Notes under the pieces: generated by a model | The model's input: only the letters and a program-made list of their open reading frames with translations | What the model was told of the DNA's origin: nothing | Databases searched by the model: none | Position numbers and translations under genes: made by a program | From: Nocardioides sp. SR21 | GTDB taxonomy: Bacteria > Actinomycetota > Actinomycetes > Propionibacteriales > Nocardioidaceae | Length of the DNA: 64,000 nt | Reading direction: 5' to 3' | Assembly (NCBI RefSeq): GCF_022761125.1 | Contig: NZ_JAKWJR010000006.1 | Location: 62,001 to 126,000 of the forward strand | Shown: positions 54,595-62,920 of the stretch, in pieces | How positions within the stretch are numbered: position 1 is the stretch's first letter | How the letters are laid out: the number at the start of each line of letters is the position of its first letter

Positions 54595-55011
54595 CTACGC
54601 GGCCCGGCGACGGGCCGCGTAGCGCGCACCCAGCAGGATGTGCACGCCGATGCCGGCGAACATCAGGATCGTCAGCCAGGTGTGCAGCGGCTCGTTGTCG
54701 AGGTTCGTCTGCGACGCCCAGATGACGACACCGAGCGCGTAGCCGAAGTAGATGTGGAACACCTTCAGCGTGCGCCGCGGCCGGACCAGGCCGAACACGT
54801 ACACCGACAGCAGCAGGTGCGTGGTGTTGAGGCCGACCACGAGCACGACCAGCACCGCCGCGAGCGTCGTACGGTCGCCGGAGAGGTAGTGGACGGCGGT
54901 GGCCGCGACCATCACCGGCAGCAGCACCCAGCCGACCTTGCGGTTGATCGCCCCGGCGCGTTGACGCCGGCGCAGCGCCAGCACCGACGGGTGGGGCGCG
55001 ACGGTGGTCAT
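54595..55011 (-). CDS. Small four-helix membrane protein, possibly haem-binding
   Basis: 138 residues with four membrane segments. Conserved-looking histidines sit near segment ends (ATAVHYLSGD, LNTTHLLLSVYVFG, FHIYFGYALG, LHTWLTILMFAGIGVHILLG), as in b-type cytochromes. No domain is recognised. It lies 2 nt after the GntR gene on the same strand, so it may be regulated with it. Function unknown. Confidence 0.65.
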   Translation of the reverse strand: MTTVAPHPSVLALRRRQRAGAINRKVGWVLLPVMVAATAVHYLSGDRTTLAAVLVVLVVGLNTTHLLLSVYVFGLVRPRRTLKVFHIYFGYALGVVIWASQTNLDNEPLHTWLTILMFAGIGVHILLGARYAARRRAA

Positions 55012-55013
55012 CG

Positions 55014-55679
55014 TCAGCTCCCGAGCACGTCCGACCCGAGGTCGTCGACCAGCCGGGCGACCTGCGACCAGATCGACCCCAGCGCGACGACCGCGCTCTC
55101 CACGTCGCGGTCCTCCATCGAGGCGATCAACGCGGACTGGAGCGACACCTGCAGCGCGAGGTACTCGAACGGGTCGAGCAGCCGCACCAGCCGCTGCAGC
55201 CGTGGCAGGAGCGCCAGCAGCGCGTGCGCGAGCTCGGGGCTGCCACACCGGTCGAGCAGCTGCCCACCGAACCGGTCGGACTCCTTGAACGCCAGCACCA
55301 GGTCGCCACTGCGGTAGGCGAGCTCGAAGTCGAGCGCCGTACGACGCAGCGCGGCGACGTCCCCGGGCACGTAGCGCGGCATCCCCCAGCGCAGCACCTG
55401 CTCCACCAGCATCCCGCCGACGCGCAGCACGTCGGCCGCGGCCGCGCGGCTCAGCGGCGCGACGGACGCCCCGCGGTTGCGCTCGACGACGACCAGGCCC
55501 TCGGTGGCGAGCTGGGCGAACGCCTCGCGCAGCGGGGAGTTCGAGACGCCGAAGCGCTGCATGATCGCCTCGGTGCGCAACGGCTCCCCCGGCCCGAGCC
55601 GGCCCGCCATGATGTCCTCGCGCAGCGCGACCACGACGTTCTCGCGCAACGCGCCGTGCTCTCGCGCAACGGACGTCAT
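55014..55679 (-). CDS. GntR-family regulator (FCD domain)
   Basis: 221 residues from ATG at 55679; the longer in-frame start would run into the aldo-keto reductase gene. The N-terminal winged helix is GntR type (MQRFGVSNSPLREAFAQLA) with the wing VVVERNRGASV. The C-terminal all-helical FCD domain (GDVAALRRTALDFELAYRSG) should bind a small organic-acid or sugar-acid effector. It begins 2 nt after the aldo-keto reductase stop, suggesting coupled expression, and may regulate that gene. Confidence 0.9.
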   Translation of the reverse strand: MTSVAREHGALRENVVVALREDIMAGRLGPGEPLRTEAIMQRFGVSNSPLREAFAQLATEGLVVVERNRGASVAPLSRAAAADVLRVGGMLVEQVLRWGMPRYVPGDVAALRRTALDFELAYRSGDLVLAFKESDRFGGQLLDRCGSPELAHALLALLPRLQRLVRLLDPFEYLALQVSLQSALIASMEDRDVESAVVALGSIWSQVARLVDDLGSDVLGS

Positions 55680-55681
55680 GG

Positions 55682-56725
55682 CTACTCCTCGGTCTGCTTG
55701 GCCCACAGGTTGATGCCGGCCTCCACAGCATCCTCGTCGATCAGCCGCAGCTCGTCATCCGAAAGTGGCGGGAACGTCAGTGCGTCCAGGTTCGTGTCGA
55801 GCTGCTCGACCGAGCTGGCTCCGAGCAGCGCGCTGGTCACCCGCCGGTCTCGGATGGCCCACTGGATCGCCAGCTGGGCGAGCTTCTGCCCGCGCCCCTC
55901 CGCGATCTCGTTGAGCTTGCGGACGTGCCGGAGCCTCGACTCCTCGAGGTGGTCCTGGCCGAGCGACGACCCTTCCCGCGCAGCCCGCGAGTCGGCCGGG
56001 ACGCCGTCGAGGTAGCGGTCGGTCAGCAGCCCCTGTGCCAGCGGGCTGAACACGATGCAGCCCATGCCCTGGGCCTCGAGCTCGTCGAGCAGGTCCTCCT
56101 CGATCCAGCGGTTCAGCATCGAGTACGACGGCTGGTGGATCAGCAGCGGCGTGCCGAGGTCGCGGGCGATCGACGCCGCCTCGTTGGTCTTCGCGGCGGA
56201 GTACGACGAGATGCCGGCGTACAACGCCTTGCCCTGCCGCACCGCGTGGTCGAGCGCCATCATCGTCTCCTCGATGGGCGTCTCGGGGTCGAAGCGGTGG
56301 CTGTAGAAGATGTCGACGTACTCCAGGCCCATCCGGCTCAGCGACTGGTCGAGCGATGCCAGCACGTACTTCCGCGACCCGCCGCCCTGGCCGTACGGGC
56401 CCGGCCACATGTCCCACCCGGCCTTGGTCGAGATGACCAGCTCGTCGCGGTACGGCGCGAAGTCGTCCTTCAGGTAGCGCCCGAAGTTCTCCTCCGCCCG
56501 GCCGTACGGCGGCCCGTAGTTGTTCGCCAGGTCGAAGTGCGTCACCCCGCGGTCGAACGCCCGCCGCAGGATCGCGCGCTGGTTCTCCTCCGACCGGTCG
56601 TCCCCGAAGTTCTGCCACAGCCCCAACGAGATCGCCGGCAGCTTCAACCCGCTCCGCCCGGTGAACCGGTACTCCATCCCCGTCGTCTCGGTGTCGTAGC
56701 GGTTCTCGGCTGCCTCGTAGCTCAT
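55682..56725 (-). CDS. Aldo-keto reductase (YghZ/Kv-beta-like)
   Basis: 347 residues from ATG at 56725 with a CGAGGA ribosome site. A TIM-barrel NADPH oxidoreductase. Catalytic tetrad: Asp and Tyr in HFDLANNYGPPYG, Lys in VISTKAGWDMW, His in IFYSHRFDP. The MWPGPYGQGGSRK-like loop and length match the YghZ (AKR14) methylglyoxal-type reductases. First gene of the cluster with GntR and the small membrane protein. Confidence 0.9.
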   Translation of the reverse strand: MSYEAAENRYDTETTGMEYRFTGRSGLKLPAISLGLWQNFGDDRSEENQRAILRRAFDRGVTHFDLANNYGPPYGRAEENFGRYLKDDFAPYRDELVISTKAGWDMWPGPYGQGGGSRKYVLASLDQSLSRMGLEYVDIFYSHRFDPETPIEETMMALDHAVRQGKALYAGISSYSAAKTNEAASIARDLGTPLLIHQPSYSMLNRWIEEDLLDELEAQGMGCIVFSPLAQGLLTDRYLDGVPADSRAAREGSSLGQDHLEESRLRHVRKLNEIAEGRGQKLAQLAIQWAIRDRRVTSALLGASSVEQLDTNLDALTFPPLSDDELRLIDEDAVEAGINLWAKQTEE

Positions 56726-56766
56726 GTCCTCGATCCTGCCAGTTGGCGCGCCACCGCCGGTGTCTC

Positions 56767-56804
56767 GGTGGTCGAGGCGCACGCGAAGGAGTCTCGGAAC
56801 CACC
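56767..56804. repeat. REP-like intergenic element, class A
   Basis: Begins GGTGGTCGAG and ends AACCACC after about 38 nt, so the ends are complementary, with an imperfect middle. The same end pattern occurs at 58320-58361 and, half preserved, at 15439. Confidence 0.65.
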
Positions 56805-57006
56805 TGCTTGTGGCGCCCGACGGCCCGCGCGGACTACGGAGGCCAGGCGGCTTGCGGGTTCGTGGGCGGTACCGGTTCCTTGATTTTCGGATAGCGGGTC
56901 ACCGCGGTCTGTGGTCACCGGAAGGTGGTGACGGCCGCTGCCGGCTTGCGGGTCCGCTCGGGTCGACCGTTGTGGTCACCGTTGAGAGAACACGACATGA
57001 CTGTTG

Positions 57007-57030
57007 CCCCGCCGGCCGTGGTCGGCGGGG
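57007..57030. terminator. Hairpin terminator of the HNH gene
   Basis: Arms CCCCGCCG and CGGCGGGG (8 bp) with an 8-nt loop, 7 nt past the HNH stop codon. Confidence 0.75.
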
Positions 57031-57036
57031 TGGGGG

Positions 57037-58218
57037 TCAGCGGATATGTCGGTCGACGCGGACGTGGTAGCTGCAGCCGGTCGGGCTGGTCCAGGTGAAG
57101 GTCCGTGGGCCGGTCCGCCGGTAGGTCCAGGCGGTGAAGGTCTTGACCCGGTGGTGGTGACGACACAGGGGCGCGAGATTCCGGGTGGACGTCCGGCCGA
57201 GGGGGAACTCGGTGATGTGGTCGTTGTCCGCGGAGCGTGACCGGCGGCTGCAGCCGGGGAACACACACCGCGGGAACGTCAGCACGACCTGCTCCTGTTG
57301 CCGCTCGGTGGGGGCGTAGGCGTCGGTGGCGAGGTCCTCGTTCAGGTCGAGCACCGGCCGGACGGTCACCGTGGTGCCGGCCTGTTGGCACCACTGCTGG
57401 ACCTGCTCGGGGGTGACGACGGTGCGGGTGTTCTCGACCTCGACCATCCGGGAGTCGGCCTGGGCGTGGGTGTAGATCACCACCTCCCGCTCGGCGTCGC
57501 TGTCACCGCTGCCGAGCATCCCTGCGGCGATGGAGCGGCGGACGTCGATCGGGAGTGCGGGGTCGAGGGTGGCGGCCTTCGCCTTCAGGTTCTCGTCCAA
57601 CGCGACCGCATCGGCGAGGTCCATGACCCCGGCGACGGGGACCTGTCCGGTCGAGGTCACCTGGCGCCAGTAGAACGTGAGGTGCCGCTGCTCGGCGTCG
57701 GCCAAGCGGCGTTGTTCGGCAGCGGCCGGGTCGAACTCGGCACGCGCTGCTTCGACGGTCCGCTCGATCTGGGCGAACGTGCACGTGTGCAGGACCGGCG
57801 CGAGCGCGCGGTCCACGAACGCCGCCGCGTCCACCGGCAGGGACTTGGTCTGCTGGGCGACCTTGCGGGCCTTCCAGGCGGCCACCTCGCCCGCACCGAC
57901 GCGTGCCCAGGTGCGCGGGAGCCGGTGCGCCAGCTCGACCGCGTCCCCGATGAACACGCGGCCAGCGTCGGTGTTCATCCCGACCGCCAGGGCGAACTCC
58001 GCGATGGAGAACTCCGCGACCGTCGGGGCGCCATCGCCGGCGACCTCGAGGTCGCGCTCCTCCCAGGACCGGGTCTGGTCCACGACGTCGCCCGGGTTCA
58101 GTGCCGCCCACTCGAGTGCCTGTACGAGCTGCTCGGCCTCGAGGTCGGCGATCGCCGAACGCGTCGCGCGGGCAGCCGCCAGCACCAGTTCGGTGCGGGT
58201 GGTCGTGGTGGCTGCCAT
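57037..58218 (-). CDS. DUF222 / HNH-endonuclease family protein (13E12-type)
   Basis: 393 residues from ATG. The N-terminal DUF222 region (about 1-290) is helical and ends at EQEQVVLTFPR-like context; the C-terminal HNH domain has CVFPGCSRRSRSADNDHI and LAPLCRHHHRVK, the Cys and His pattern of a zinc-supported nuclease. Such genes occur as multicopy families in actinobacteria (REP13E12 in mycobacteria) and behave like repeats. Activity is unproven. No transposase or terminal repeats of its own are visible, though class A repeats lie on both sides. Confidence 0.88.
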   Translation of the reverse strand: MAATTTTRTELVLAAARATRSAIADLEAEQLVQALEWAALNPGDVVDQTRSWEERDLEVAGDGAPTVAEFSIAEFALAVGMNTDAGRVFIGDAVELAHRLPRTWARVGAGEVAAWKARKVAQQTKSLPVDAAAFVDRALAPVLHTCTFAQIERTVEAARAEFDPAAAEQRRLADAEQRHLTFYWRQVTSTGQVPVAGVMDLADAVALDENLKAKAATLDPALPIDVRRSIAAGMLGSGDSDAEREVVIYTHAQADSRMVEVENTRTVVTPEQVQQWCQQAGTTVTVRPVLDLNEDLATDAYAPTERQQEQVVLTFPRCVFPGCSRRSRSADNDHITEFPLGRTSTRNLAPLCRHHHRVKTFTAWTYRRTGPRTFTWTSPTGCSYHVRVDRHIR

Positions 58219-58319
58219 ATCTCAACCCAAGCAGGGACCACGGACAACGGAGGCTCGGAATCCCTTGTTTTGACCGGGATGTGGACACTTTCGAGAAATT
58301 GTTCGGAGGAGATTTGGGT

Positions 58320-58361
58320 GGTGGTTTCGAGACAGGCGCGAGCGCGCCTTCCTCAACCACC
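58320..58361. repeat. REP-like intergenic element, class A, best-preserved copy
   Basis: Starts GGTGGTT, ends AACCACC, and the centre is the hairpin GGCGCG-AG-CGCGCC. It lies in the gap between the HNH and TetR genes. Confidence 0.8.
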
Positions 58362-58472
58362 GAAGGGTGCGAAGCCCACCACCGGAAAGCCGGGAAGCAG
58401 CGCCAGCCCGAACCCGCCCTACCCGCGTAAAAGCCCTATCGGTCGCGACCAGAAGCAACCCGCAGCCGGTGC

Positions 58473-59069
58473 TCAACCATCGTGACTGGCGCCCACCATC
58501 CGCAAGGCCAGCAGCCGGTAGTGCGCGGCGACCTCGTCGGGCGTCCAGCGGCCTTCGTCGCGGTACCAGCGGGCGACGTCGATGCCGAGGGAGAGGATCG
58601 CGAGGGAGGTCATCTGGGGGTCGGGGGTGGAGAAGACGCCGGAGGCCACGCCCCGGGAGACGACGTCGCGCAGGACGGTGTCGATGTCGTGACGGATGGC
58701 GCGGATCTGGGCGAGGTGGTCGTCACTGAGGGCGGCGAGCTCGTAGTTGATGACGCGGGCGCCGGTGTGCGAGACGGCATGGTCGCGGGCGAAGTCCTCG
58801 ACGAGGTCGCCGAGCTGGGTGACCGGGTCGGACGAGCGCGCGACCGAGGCGCGCGCCAGCTCGAGGACGCGCACGTGGCCGACCCGGGCGAGCTCGAAGA
58901 GCAGCTCCTCCTTGGAGCGGTGGTGCACGTACATCGCGGCCGGGGACATGCCCGCCGCGGTGGAGATGTCGCGGGTGGTCGTGCCGTGGAATCCGCGCGC
59001 GCCGAACGCGTCCACCGCGGCCCGGGCCAGGCGGGTCCGGGAGTCGGGCTCGGGGCTGGACTCGGTCAC
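58473..59069 (-). CDS. TetR-family regulator of acyl-CoA operon
   Basis: 198 residues from a GTG at 59069. N-terminal helix-turn-helix: TTTRDISTAAGMSPAAMYVH with HHRSKEELLFELARVG. Helical ligand domain follows. The GTG lies 7 nt after TACCAT; a second in-frame GTG at 59099 lies upstream inside the operator. It is divergent from the SDR-APH-ACAD operon across 45 nt containing TAAGCAAGCGCTTA, so it very likely represses that operon and itself, released by an acyl-CoA-type ligand. Confidence 0.9.
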   Translation of the reverse strand: MTESSPEPDSRTRLARAAVDAFGARGFHGTTTRDISTAAGMSPAAMYVHHRSKEELLFELARVGHVRVLELARASVARSSDPVTQLGDLVEDFARDHAVSHTGARVINYELAALSDDHLAQIRAIRHDIDTVLRDVVSRGVASGVFSTPDPQMTSLAILSLGIDVARWYRDEGRWTPDEVAAHYRLLALRMVGASHDG

Positions 59070-59076
59070 GGGAGAG

Positions 59077-59082
59077 ATGGTA
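59077..59082 (-). promoter_or_regulatory. tetR-type gene -10 box (leaderless promoter)
   Basis: TACCAT on the minus strand, 7 nt before the GTG at 59069, touching the operator. Confidence 0.5.
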
Positions 59083-59094
59083 AGCAAGCGCTTA
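59081..59094. promoter_or_regulatory. Candidate TetR operator
   Basis: TAAGC-AAGC-GCTTA: perfect 5-bp arms with a 4-nt centre, between divergent regulator and operon. Similar AAGC/GCTT palindromes are typical of TetR regulators of fatty-acid degradation. Confidence 0.75.
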
Positions 59095-59114
59095 GTCACT
59101 CGGCAAGGAGGAGC

Positions 59115-59867
59115 ATGGTGCAGGGAATCGCCGGCAAGGTCGCGCTCGTGACCGGGGCCAGCCGTGGCATCGGCCTGGGCATCGCCCAGCGCCTCGTGGA
59201 CGAGGGTGCGAAGGTCTGCATCACCGCGCGCAAGCAGGAGGCGCTCGACGACGCGGTGAACCGGCTGGGAGCGGAGAACGCGATCGGCATCGCCGGCAAG
59301 GCCGACGACCCCGACCACCGCGAGGACGCCGTGCGCCGCACGGTCGAGACGTTCGGGAGCCTGGACCTCCTGGTGAACAACGCCGGCATCAACCCGGTCG
59401 CCGGCCCGCTCATCGACTTCGATCTCGGCGCCGCTCGCAAGACCGTCGAGGTCAACGCGCTCGGGGCGCTCGCGTGGACGCAGGCGGCGTACCAGGCCTG
59501 GATGAAGGACCACGGCGGCTCGGTCGTGAACATCTCGTCGGTCTCGGGCGTGAAGCCCGCGCCGATGATCGGGATGTACGGCGCCTCCAAGGCGATGCTG
59601 ATCAGCCTCACCGAGACGCTCGCGGTCGAGCTCGGCCCGACGATCCGCGTCAACGCGGTGGCGCCGGCGATCGTGAAGACGGCCTTCGCGGGAGCGCTGT
59701 ACGAAGGCAACGAGGCCGCGGTCGCCGCCAAGTACCCCCTGCGCCGGCTGGGCGTTCCCGAGGACGTCGCCGGCGCCGTCGCCTTCCTGCTCTCCGACGA
59801 CGCCGCCTGGCTCACCGGCCAGACCGTCACCCTCGACGGCGGCATCACCCTGGCCGGCGGCCACTGA
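59115..59867 (+). CDS. Short-chain dehydrogenase/reductase (FabG-like)
   Basis: 250 residues with an AAGGAGGA ribosome site before ATG. Rossmann SDR: TGASRGIGLGI cofactor loop, NNAGI, catalytic Ser in VNISSVSGVK, and the YGASK tetrad. Family members oxidise or reduce 3-hydroxyacyl-type alcohols with NAD(P). First gene of the operon; its stop overlaps the next ATG (TGATG). Confidence 0.93.
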   Translation: MVQGIAGKVALVTGASRGIGLGIAQRLVDEGAKVCITARKQEALDDAVNRLGAENAIGIAGKADDPDHREDAVRRTVETFGSLDLLVNNAGINPVAGPLIDFDLGAARKTVEVNALGALAWTQAAYQAWMKDHGGSVVNISSVSGVKPAPMIGMYGASKAMLISLTETLAVELGPTIRVNAVAPAIVKTAFAGALYEGNEAAVAAKYPLRRLGVPEDVAGAVAFLLSDDAAWLTGQTVTLDGGITLAGGH

Positions 59868-60655
59868 TGGGCGCCTTGCAGGACCAGGGTGTCGTCGTCA
59901 CCGGCGCCGGCCGTGGCATCGGTCGCGCCCTCGCCACCCGAGCCGCACGCGAGGGTGCGCGCGTCGTCGTCAACGACCTCGACGAGGCCAACGCCCAGAA
60001 GGTCGCCGACGAGATCGGTGGTACGGCGGTCGCGGGCGACGTCACCGCACCCGAGGAGCTGATCGACGCGGCGACCCGGACCCTCGGCCGGATCGACGTG
60101 TTCTTCGCCAACGCCGGCATCGACGGCGCGGGCGGGCCCGACAGCCTGCAGACCGAGGACGCCGTCTGGGACCGCGTCCTGGACGTCAACGTGATGGCCC
60201 ACGTCCGCGCCGCCCGGGCGCTCGTCCCCCGCTGGCTCGAGGACGGGCAGGGCGGTCGGTTCGCGGTCACCGCGTCGGCGGCCGGGCTGCTCACGATGAT
60301 CGGCAGCGCGCCGTACTCCGTCACCAAGCACGCGGCCGTCGGCTTCGCCGAGTGGCTCTCCGTCACCTACGGATCGCGCGGCATCGACGTGCACGCGATC
60401 TGCCCGCAGGGCGTGAAGACGCAGATGCTGGAAGAGGCAGGACCCCTGCAGGCACTGCTGTCCCGCGACTCTGCGCTCGAGCCGGAGCAGGTGGCGGAAG
60501 CCGCGATCGCCGCGATCGAGGAGGGCCGCTTCCTGGTCCTCCCCCACCCGGAGGTCGCCGGCTACTACGCCGCGCGCGCCACCGACACCGAGAAGTGGCT
60601 GGGCGGCATGCGCCGCCTCCAGCAGAAGATCGACGAGGCAGGAGCGCTGGGTTGA
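59867..60655 (+). CDS. Short-chain dehydrogenase/reductase
   Basis: 262 residues. SDR signatures GAGRGIGRAL, NDLDEANAQ (an acidic residue suited to NAD), ANAGIDG, Ser in TASAAGLLTMIG and YSVTK. Sequence differs from the first SDR, so a different alcohol substrate is expected in the same pathway. Overlaps the next gene by 4 nt (TTGA). Confidence 0.92.
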   Translation: MGALQDQGVVVTGAGRGIGRALATRAAREGARVVVNDLDEANAQKVADEIGGTAVAGDVTAPEELIDAATRTLGRIDVFFANAGIDGAGGPDSLQTEDAVWDRVLDVNVMAHVRAARALVPRWLEDGQGGRFAVTASAAGLLTMIGSAPYSVTKHAAVGFAEWLSVTYGSRGIDVHAICPQGVKTQMLEEAGPLQALLSRDSALEPEQVAEAAIAAIEEGRFLVLPHPEVAGYYAARATDTEKWLGGMRRLQQKIDEAGALG

Positions 60656-61689
60656 CCGAGACCCCCGGACTCGACCTGACCGCCTTCCGCGGCTGGTACG
60701 ACGGACAGCGCCCCGGCGAGATCACCGGCGAGCTCAGCGCCGAGGTCATCGCGGGCGGCAAGTCCAACCTCACCTACGTGGTGACCGACGGCGGGCACGA
60801 CTGGATCGTGCGCCGCCCGCCGCTCGGGCACGTGCAGGCGACCGCGCACGACATGGGCCGTGAGTACACCGCGATGTCCGCGCTGCGCGACACCGACGTA
60901 CCCGTGCCCGTGACGTACGCCCACTGCGCCGACCCCGACGTGATCGGCGCTCCCTTCTACGTGATGGAGCGCGTCGACGGCGTCGCGTACCGCTCGGCCG
61001 GCCAGCTCGAGCCGCTCGGGCCGGAGCGCACCGCCGCGATCGCGGACCGCATGGTCGACGTCCTCGCGGCGCTGCACGCGGTCGAGCCCGCCGCCGTCGG
61101 GCTCGCGGAGTTCGGCCGGCCACAGGGCTTCCTGGAGCGCCAGGTGCGCCGGTGGGGCAAGCAGCTCGAGGGCTCCAAGACCACCGAGCGGCCGAACGCC
61201 GAGGAGCTGCACCGGCGGCTGACCGCGCGGGTGCCCGAGGACAACGACGAGTGGAACGGGATCGTCCACGGCGACTACCGCCTCGACAACCTGCTCACCG
61301 GACCCGACGACCGGATCAAGGCGGTCGTCGACTGGGAGATGGCCACCCTCGGCGACGTGCGCACCGACCTCGCGCTGCTGCTGGTCTACGACCAGATCGC
61401 CACGCTCGCGGGCGGGGCGCTGGTCGCCGACGTCGCGAAGGCGCCGGGCTACCCGGAGCCGCAGCAGCACCTGGCGCGGTACGCCGCGACCAGCGGCCGC
61501 GACCTCGGTGACATGGGGTTCCACCTCGGCCTCGCCTACTTCAAGCTCGCGGTGATCCTGGAGGGCATCCACTTCCGCTTCCTCCAGGGCGCCACCGTCG
61601 GAGAGGGCTTCGACCAGATCGGCGCCGGCTTCGACCCCCTCATCGCCGCCGGCCTCGACGCACTCGACCAATCCCCGGGACAGGACTGA
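60652..61689 (+). CDS. APH-fold kinase (ACAD10/11-like phosphotransferase)
   Basis: 345 residues from a TTG at 60652 overlapping the previous stop. Kinase motifs: GKSNLTYVV (nucleotide loop), IVHGDYRLDNLL (catalytic Asp and Asn, HGDxxxxN) and VVDWEMATLGD (metal Asp). The sequence is the acyl-CoA-associated APH type, fused to an acyl-CoA dehydrogenase in vertebrate ACAD10/11 and separate in bacteria, where it phosphorylates 4-hydroxyacyl groups in hydroxyacid catabolism. The next gene is just such a dehydrogenase. Confidence 0.88.
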   Translation: MTETPGLDLTAFRGWYDGQRPGEITGELSAEVIAGGKSNLTYVVTDGGHDWIVRRPPLGHVQATAHDMGREYTAMSALRDTDVPVPVTYAHCADPDVIGAPFYVMERVDGVAYRSAGQLEPLGPERTAAIADRMVDVLAALHAVEPAAVGLAEFGRPQGFLERQVRRWGKQLEGSKTTERPNAEELHRRLTARVPEDNDEWNGIVHGDYRLDNLLTGPDDRIKAVVDWEMATLGDVRTDLALLLVYDQIATLAGGALVADVAKAPGYPEPQQHLARYAATSGRDLGDMGFHLGLAYFKLAVILEGIHFRFLQGATVGEGFDQIGAGFDPLIAAGLDALDQSPGQD

Positions 61690-61690
61690 C

Positions 61691-62920
61691 ATGTACTTCG
61701 CGCACGACGACACCACGCAGGACCTCATCGACCGGCTCGAGGCCTTCATGGCCGAGCGGATCGTCCCGTCCGAGCCGACGTTCCACGCCCAGCTGAAGGA
61801 GCTCGACGACCGCTGGGCGTGGACCGAGGCGCCGGTGCTGAAGGAGCTGCAGGCAGAGGCGCGCGAGCGCGGGCTCTGGAACGTCTTCCTCCCGAAGGAG
61901 CACGCCGACTCCCCCGGCCTCACCAACCTGCAGTACGCACCGCTCGCGGAGATCACCGGCCGCGCCGGCCACCTGGCGCCGGCCGTGCTCAACTGCGCGG
62001 CTCCCGACACCGGCAACATGGAGGTGCTCTCGCTGTTCGGCACGCCCGAGCAGAAGGAGCGCTGGCTGAAGCCGCTGCTGAACGGCGAGATCCGCTCGGC
62101 GTTCGCGATGACCGAGCCCGACGTCGCGTCCTCGGACGCGACCAACATCGCGACCCGGATCGAGCGCGACGGCGACGAGTACGTCCTCAACGGCCGCAAG
62201 TGGTGGATCACCGGAGCGATGAACCCGCACGCCGAGATCCTCATCGTGATGGGCAAGACCGACCCGTCGGCGTCGCGGCACCAGCAGCAGAGCATGATCC
62301 TGGTCCCGCGTGACACCCCGGGCCTCACCGTCGTCCGCGGCATGGAGGTCTTCGGGTACGACGACCACGAGCACGGCGGCCACGCGGAGCTGCTGTTCGA
62401 GGACGTGCGCGTCCCGGCCAGCAATCTGATCGGCCAGGAGGGCTACGGGTTCGCGATCGCCCAAGCCCGCTTGGGCCCTGGGCGCATCCACCACTGCATG
62501 CGGTCGATCGGCGTGGCCGAGGCCGCCATCGAGCTGATGTGCAAGCGGGCGAGCGAGCGGGTCGCGTTCGGCCGCCCGATCGCCAACCAGGGCGTGGTCC
62601 GCGACTGGATCGCGGAGTCGCGGGTGCGCATCGAGCAGCTGCGCCTGCTGGTGCTCAAGACCGCGTGGCTGATGGACACCGTCGGCAACCGCGGCGCGCA
62701 CACCGAGATCCAGGCGATCAAGATCGCGACCCCGCAGACCGTGCAGTGGATCCTCGACAAGGCGATCCAGGTCCACGGCGCCGGCGGCCTCTCGCAGGAC
62801 TTCCCGCTCGCCGCGGCGTACGCCGGCATCCGCACGCTGCGCTTCGCCGACGGCCCGGACGAGGTGCACAAGAACTCGCTCGCCAAGGCCCAGATCGCGA
62901 GGTACTCCGACGATGGATGA
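61691..62920 (+). CDS. Acyl-CoA dehydrogenase (ACAD11-like)
   Basis: 409 residues, 1 nt after the kinase stop. FAD-dependent dehydrogenase: AFAMTEPDVASSDATNI (flavin/substrate site in the form used by ACAD10/11), WWITGAMNPHA, SERVAFGRPIANQGVVRDWI and the C-terminal HGAGGLSQDFPLAAAYAGIR. The catalytic base, expected in the last 150 residues, is not assigned with certainty. With the kinase it reconstitutes a split ACAD10/11 protein. Overlaps the next start by 8 nt. Confidence 0.93.
   Translation: MYFAHDDTTQDLIDRLEAFMAERIVPSEPTFHAQLKELDDRWAWTEAPVLKELQAEARERGLWNVFLPKEHADSPGLTNLQYAPLAEITGRAGHLAPAVLNCAAPDTGNMEVLSLFGTPEQKERWLKPLLNGEIRSAFAMTEPDVASSDATNIATRIERDGDEYVLNGRKWWITGAMNPHAEILIVMGKTDPSASRHQQQSMILVPRDTPGLTVVRGMEVFGYDDHEHGGHAELLFEDVRVPASNLIGQEGYGFAIAQARLGPGRIHHCMRSIGVAEAAIELMCKRASERVAFGRPIANQGVVRDWIAESRVRIEQLRLLVLKTAWLMDTVGNRGAHTEIQAIKIATPQTVQWILDKAIQVHGAGGLSQDFPLAAAYAGIRTLRFADGPDEVHKNSLAKAQIARYSDDG

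Larger units (their letters stand above)
56726..57036. other. 311-nt intergenic region
   Basis: No gene seen. It holds a class A repeat (56767-56804), GGTCACC motifs at 56897-56903, 56913-56919 and 56974-56980 with an inverted GGTGAC at 56927-56932, and the HNH-gene terminator at 57007-57030. The motifs lie upstream of the aldo-keto reductase and could be regulator sites. Confidence 0.6.

Noticed and set aside
57007..58361. Insertion sequence around the DUF222/HNH gene
   Set aside because: No transposase, no terminal inverted repeats of the right form and no target duplication visible; listed as a repeat-associated gene instead.
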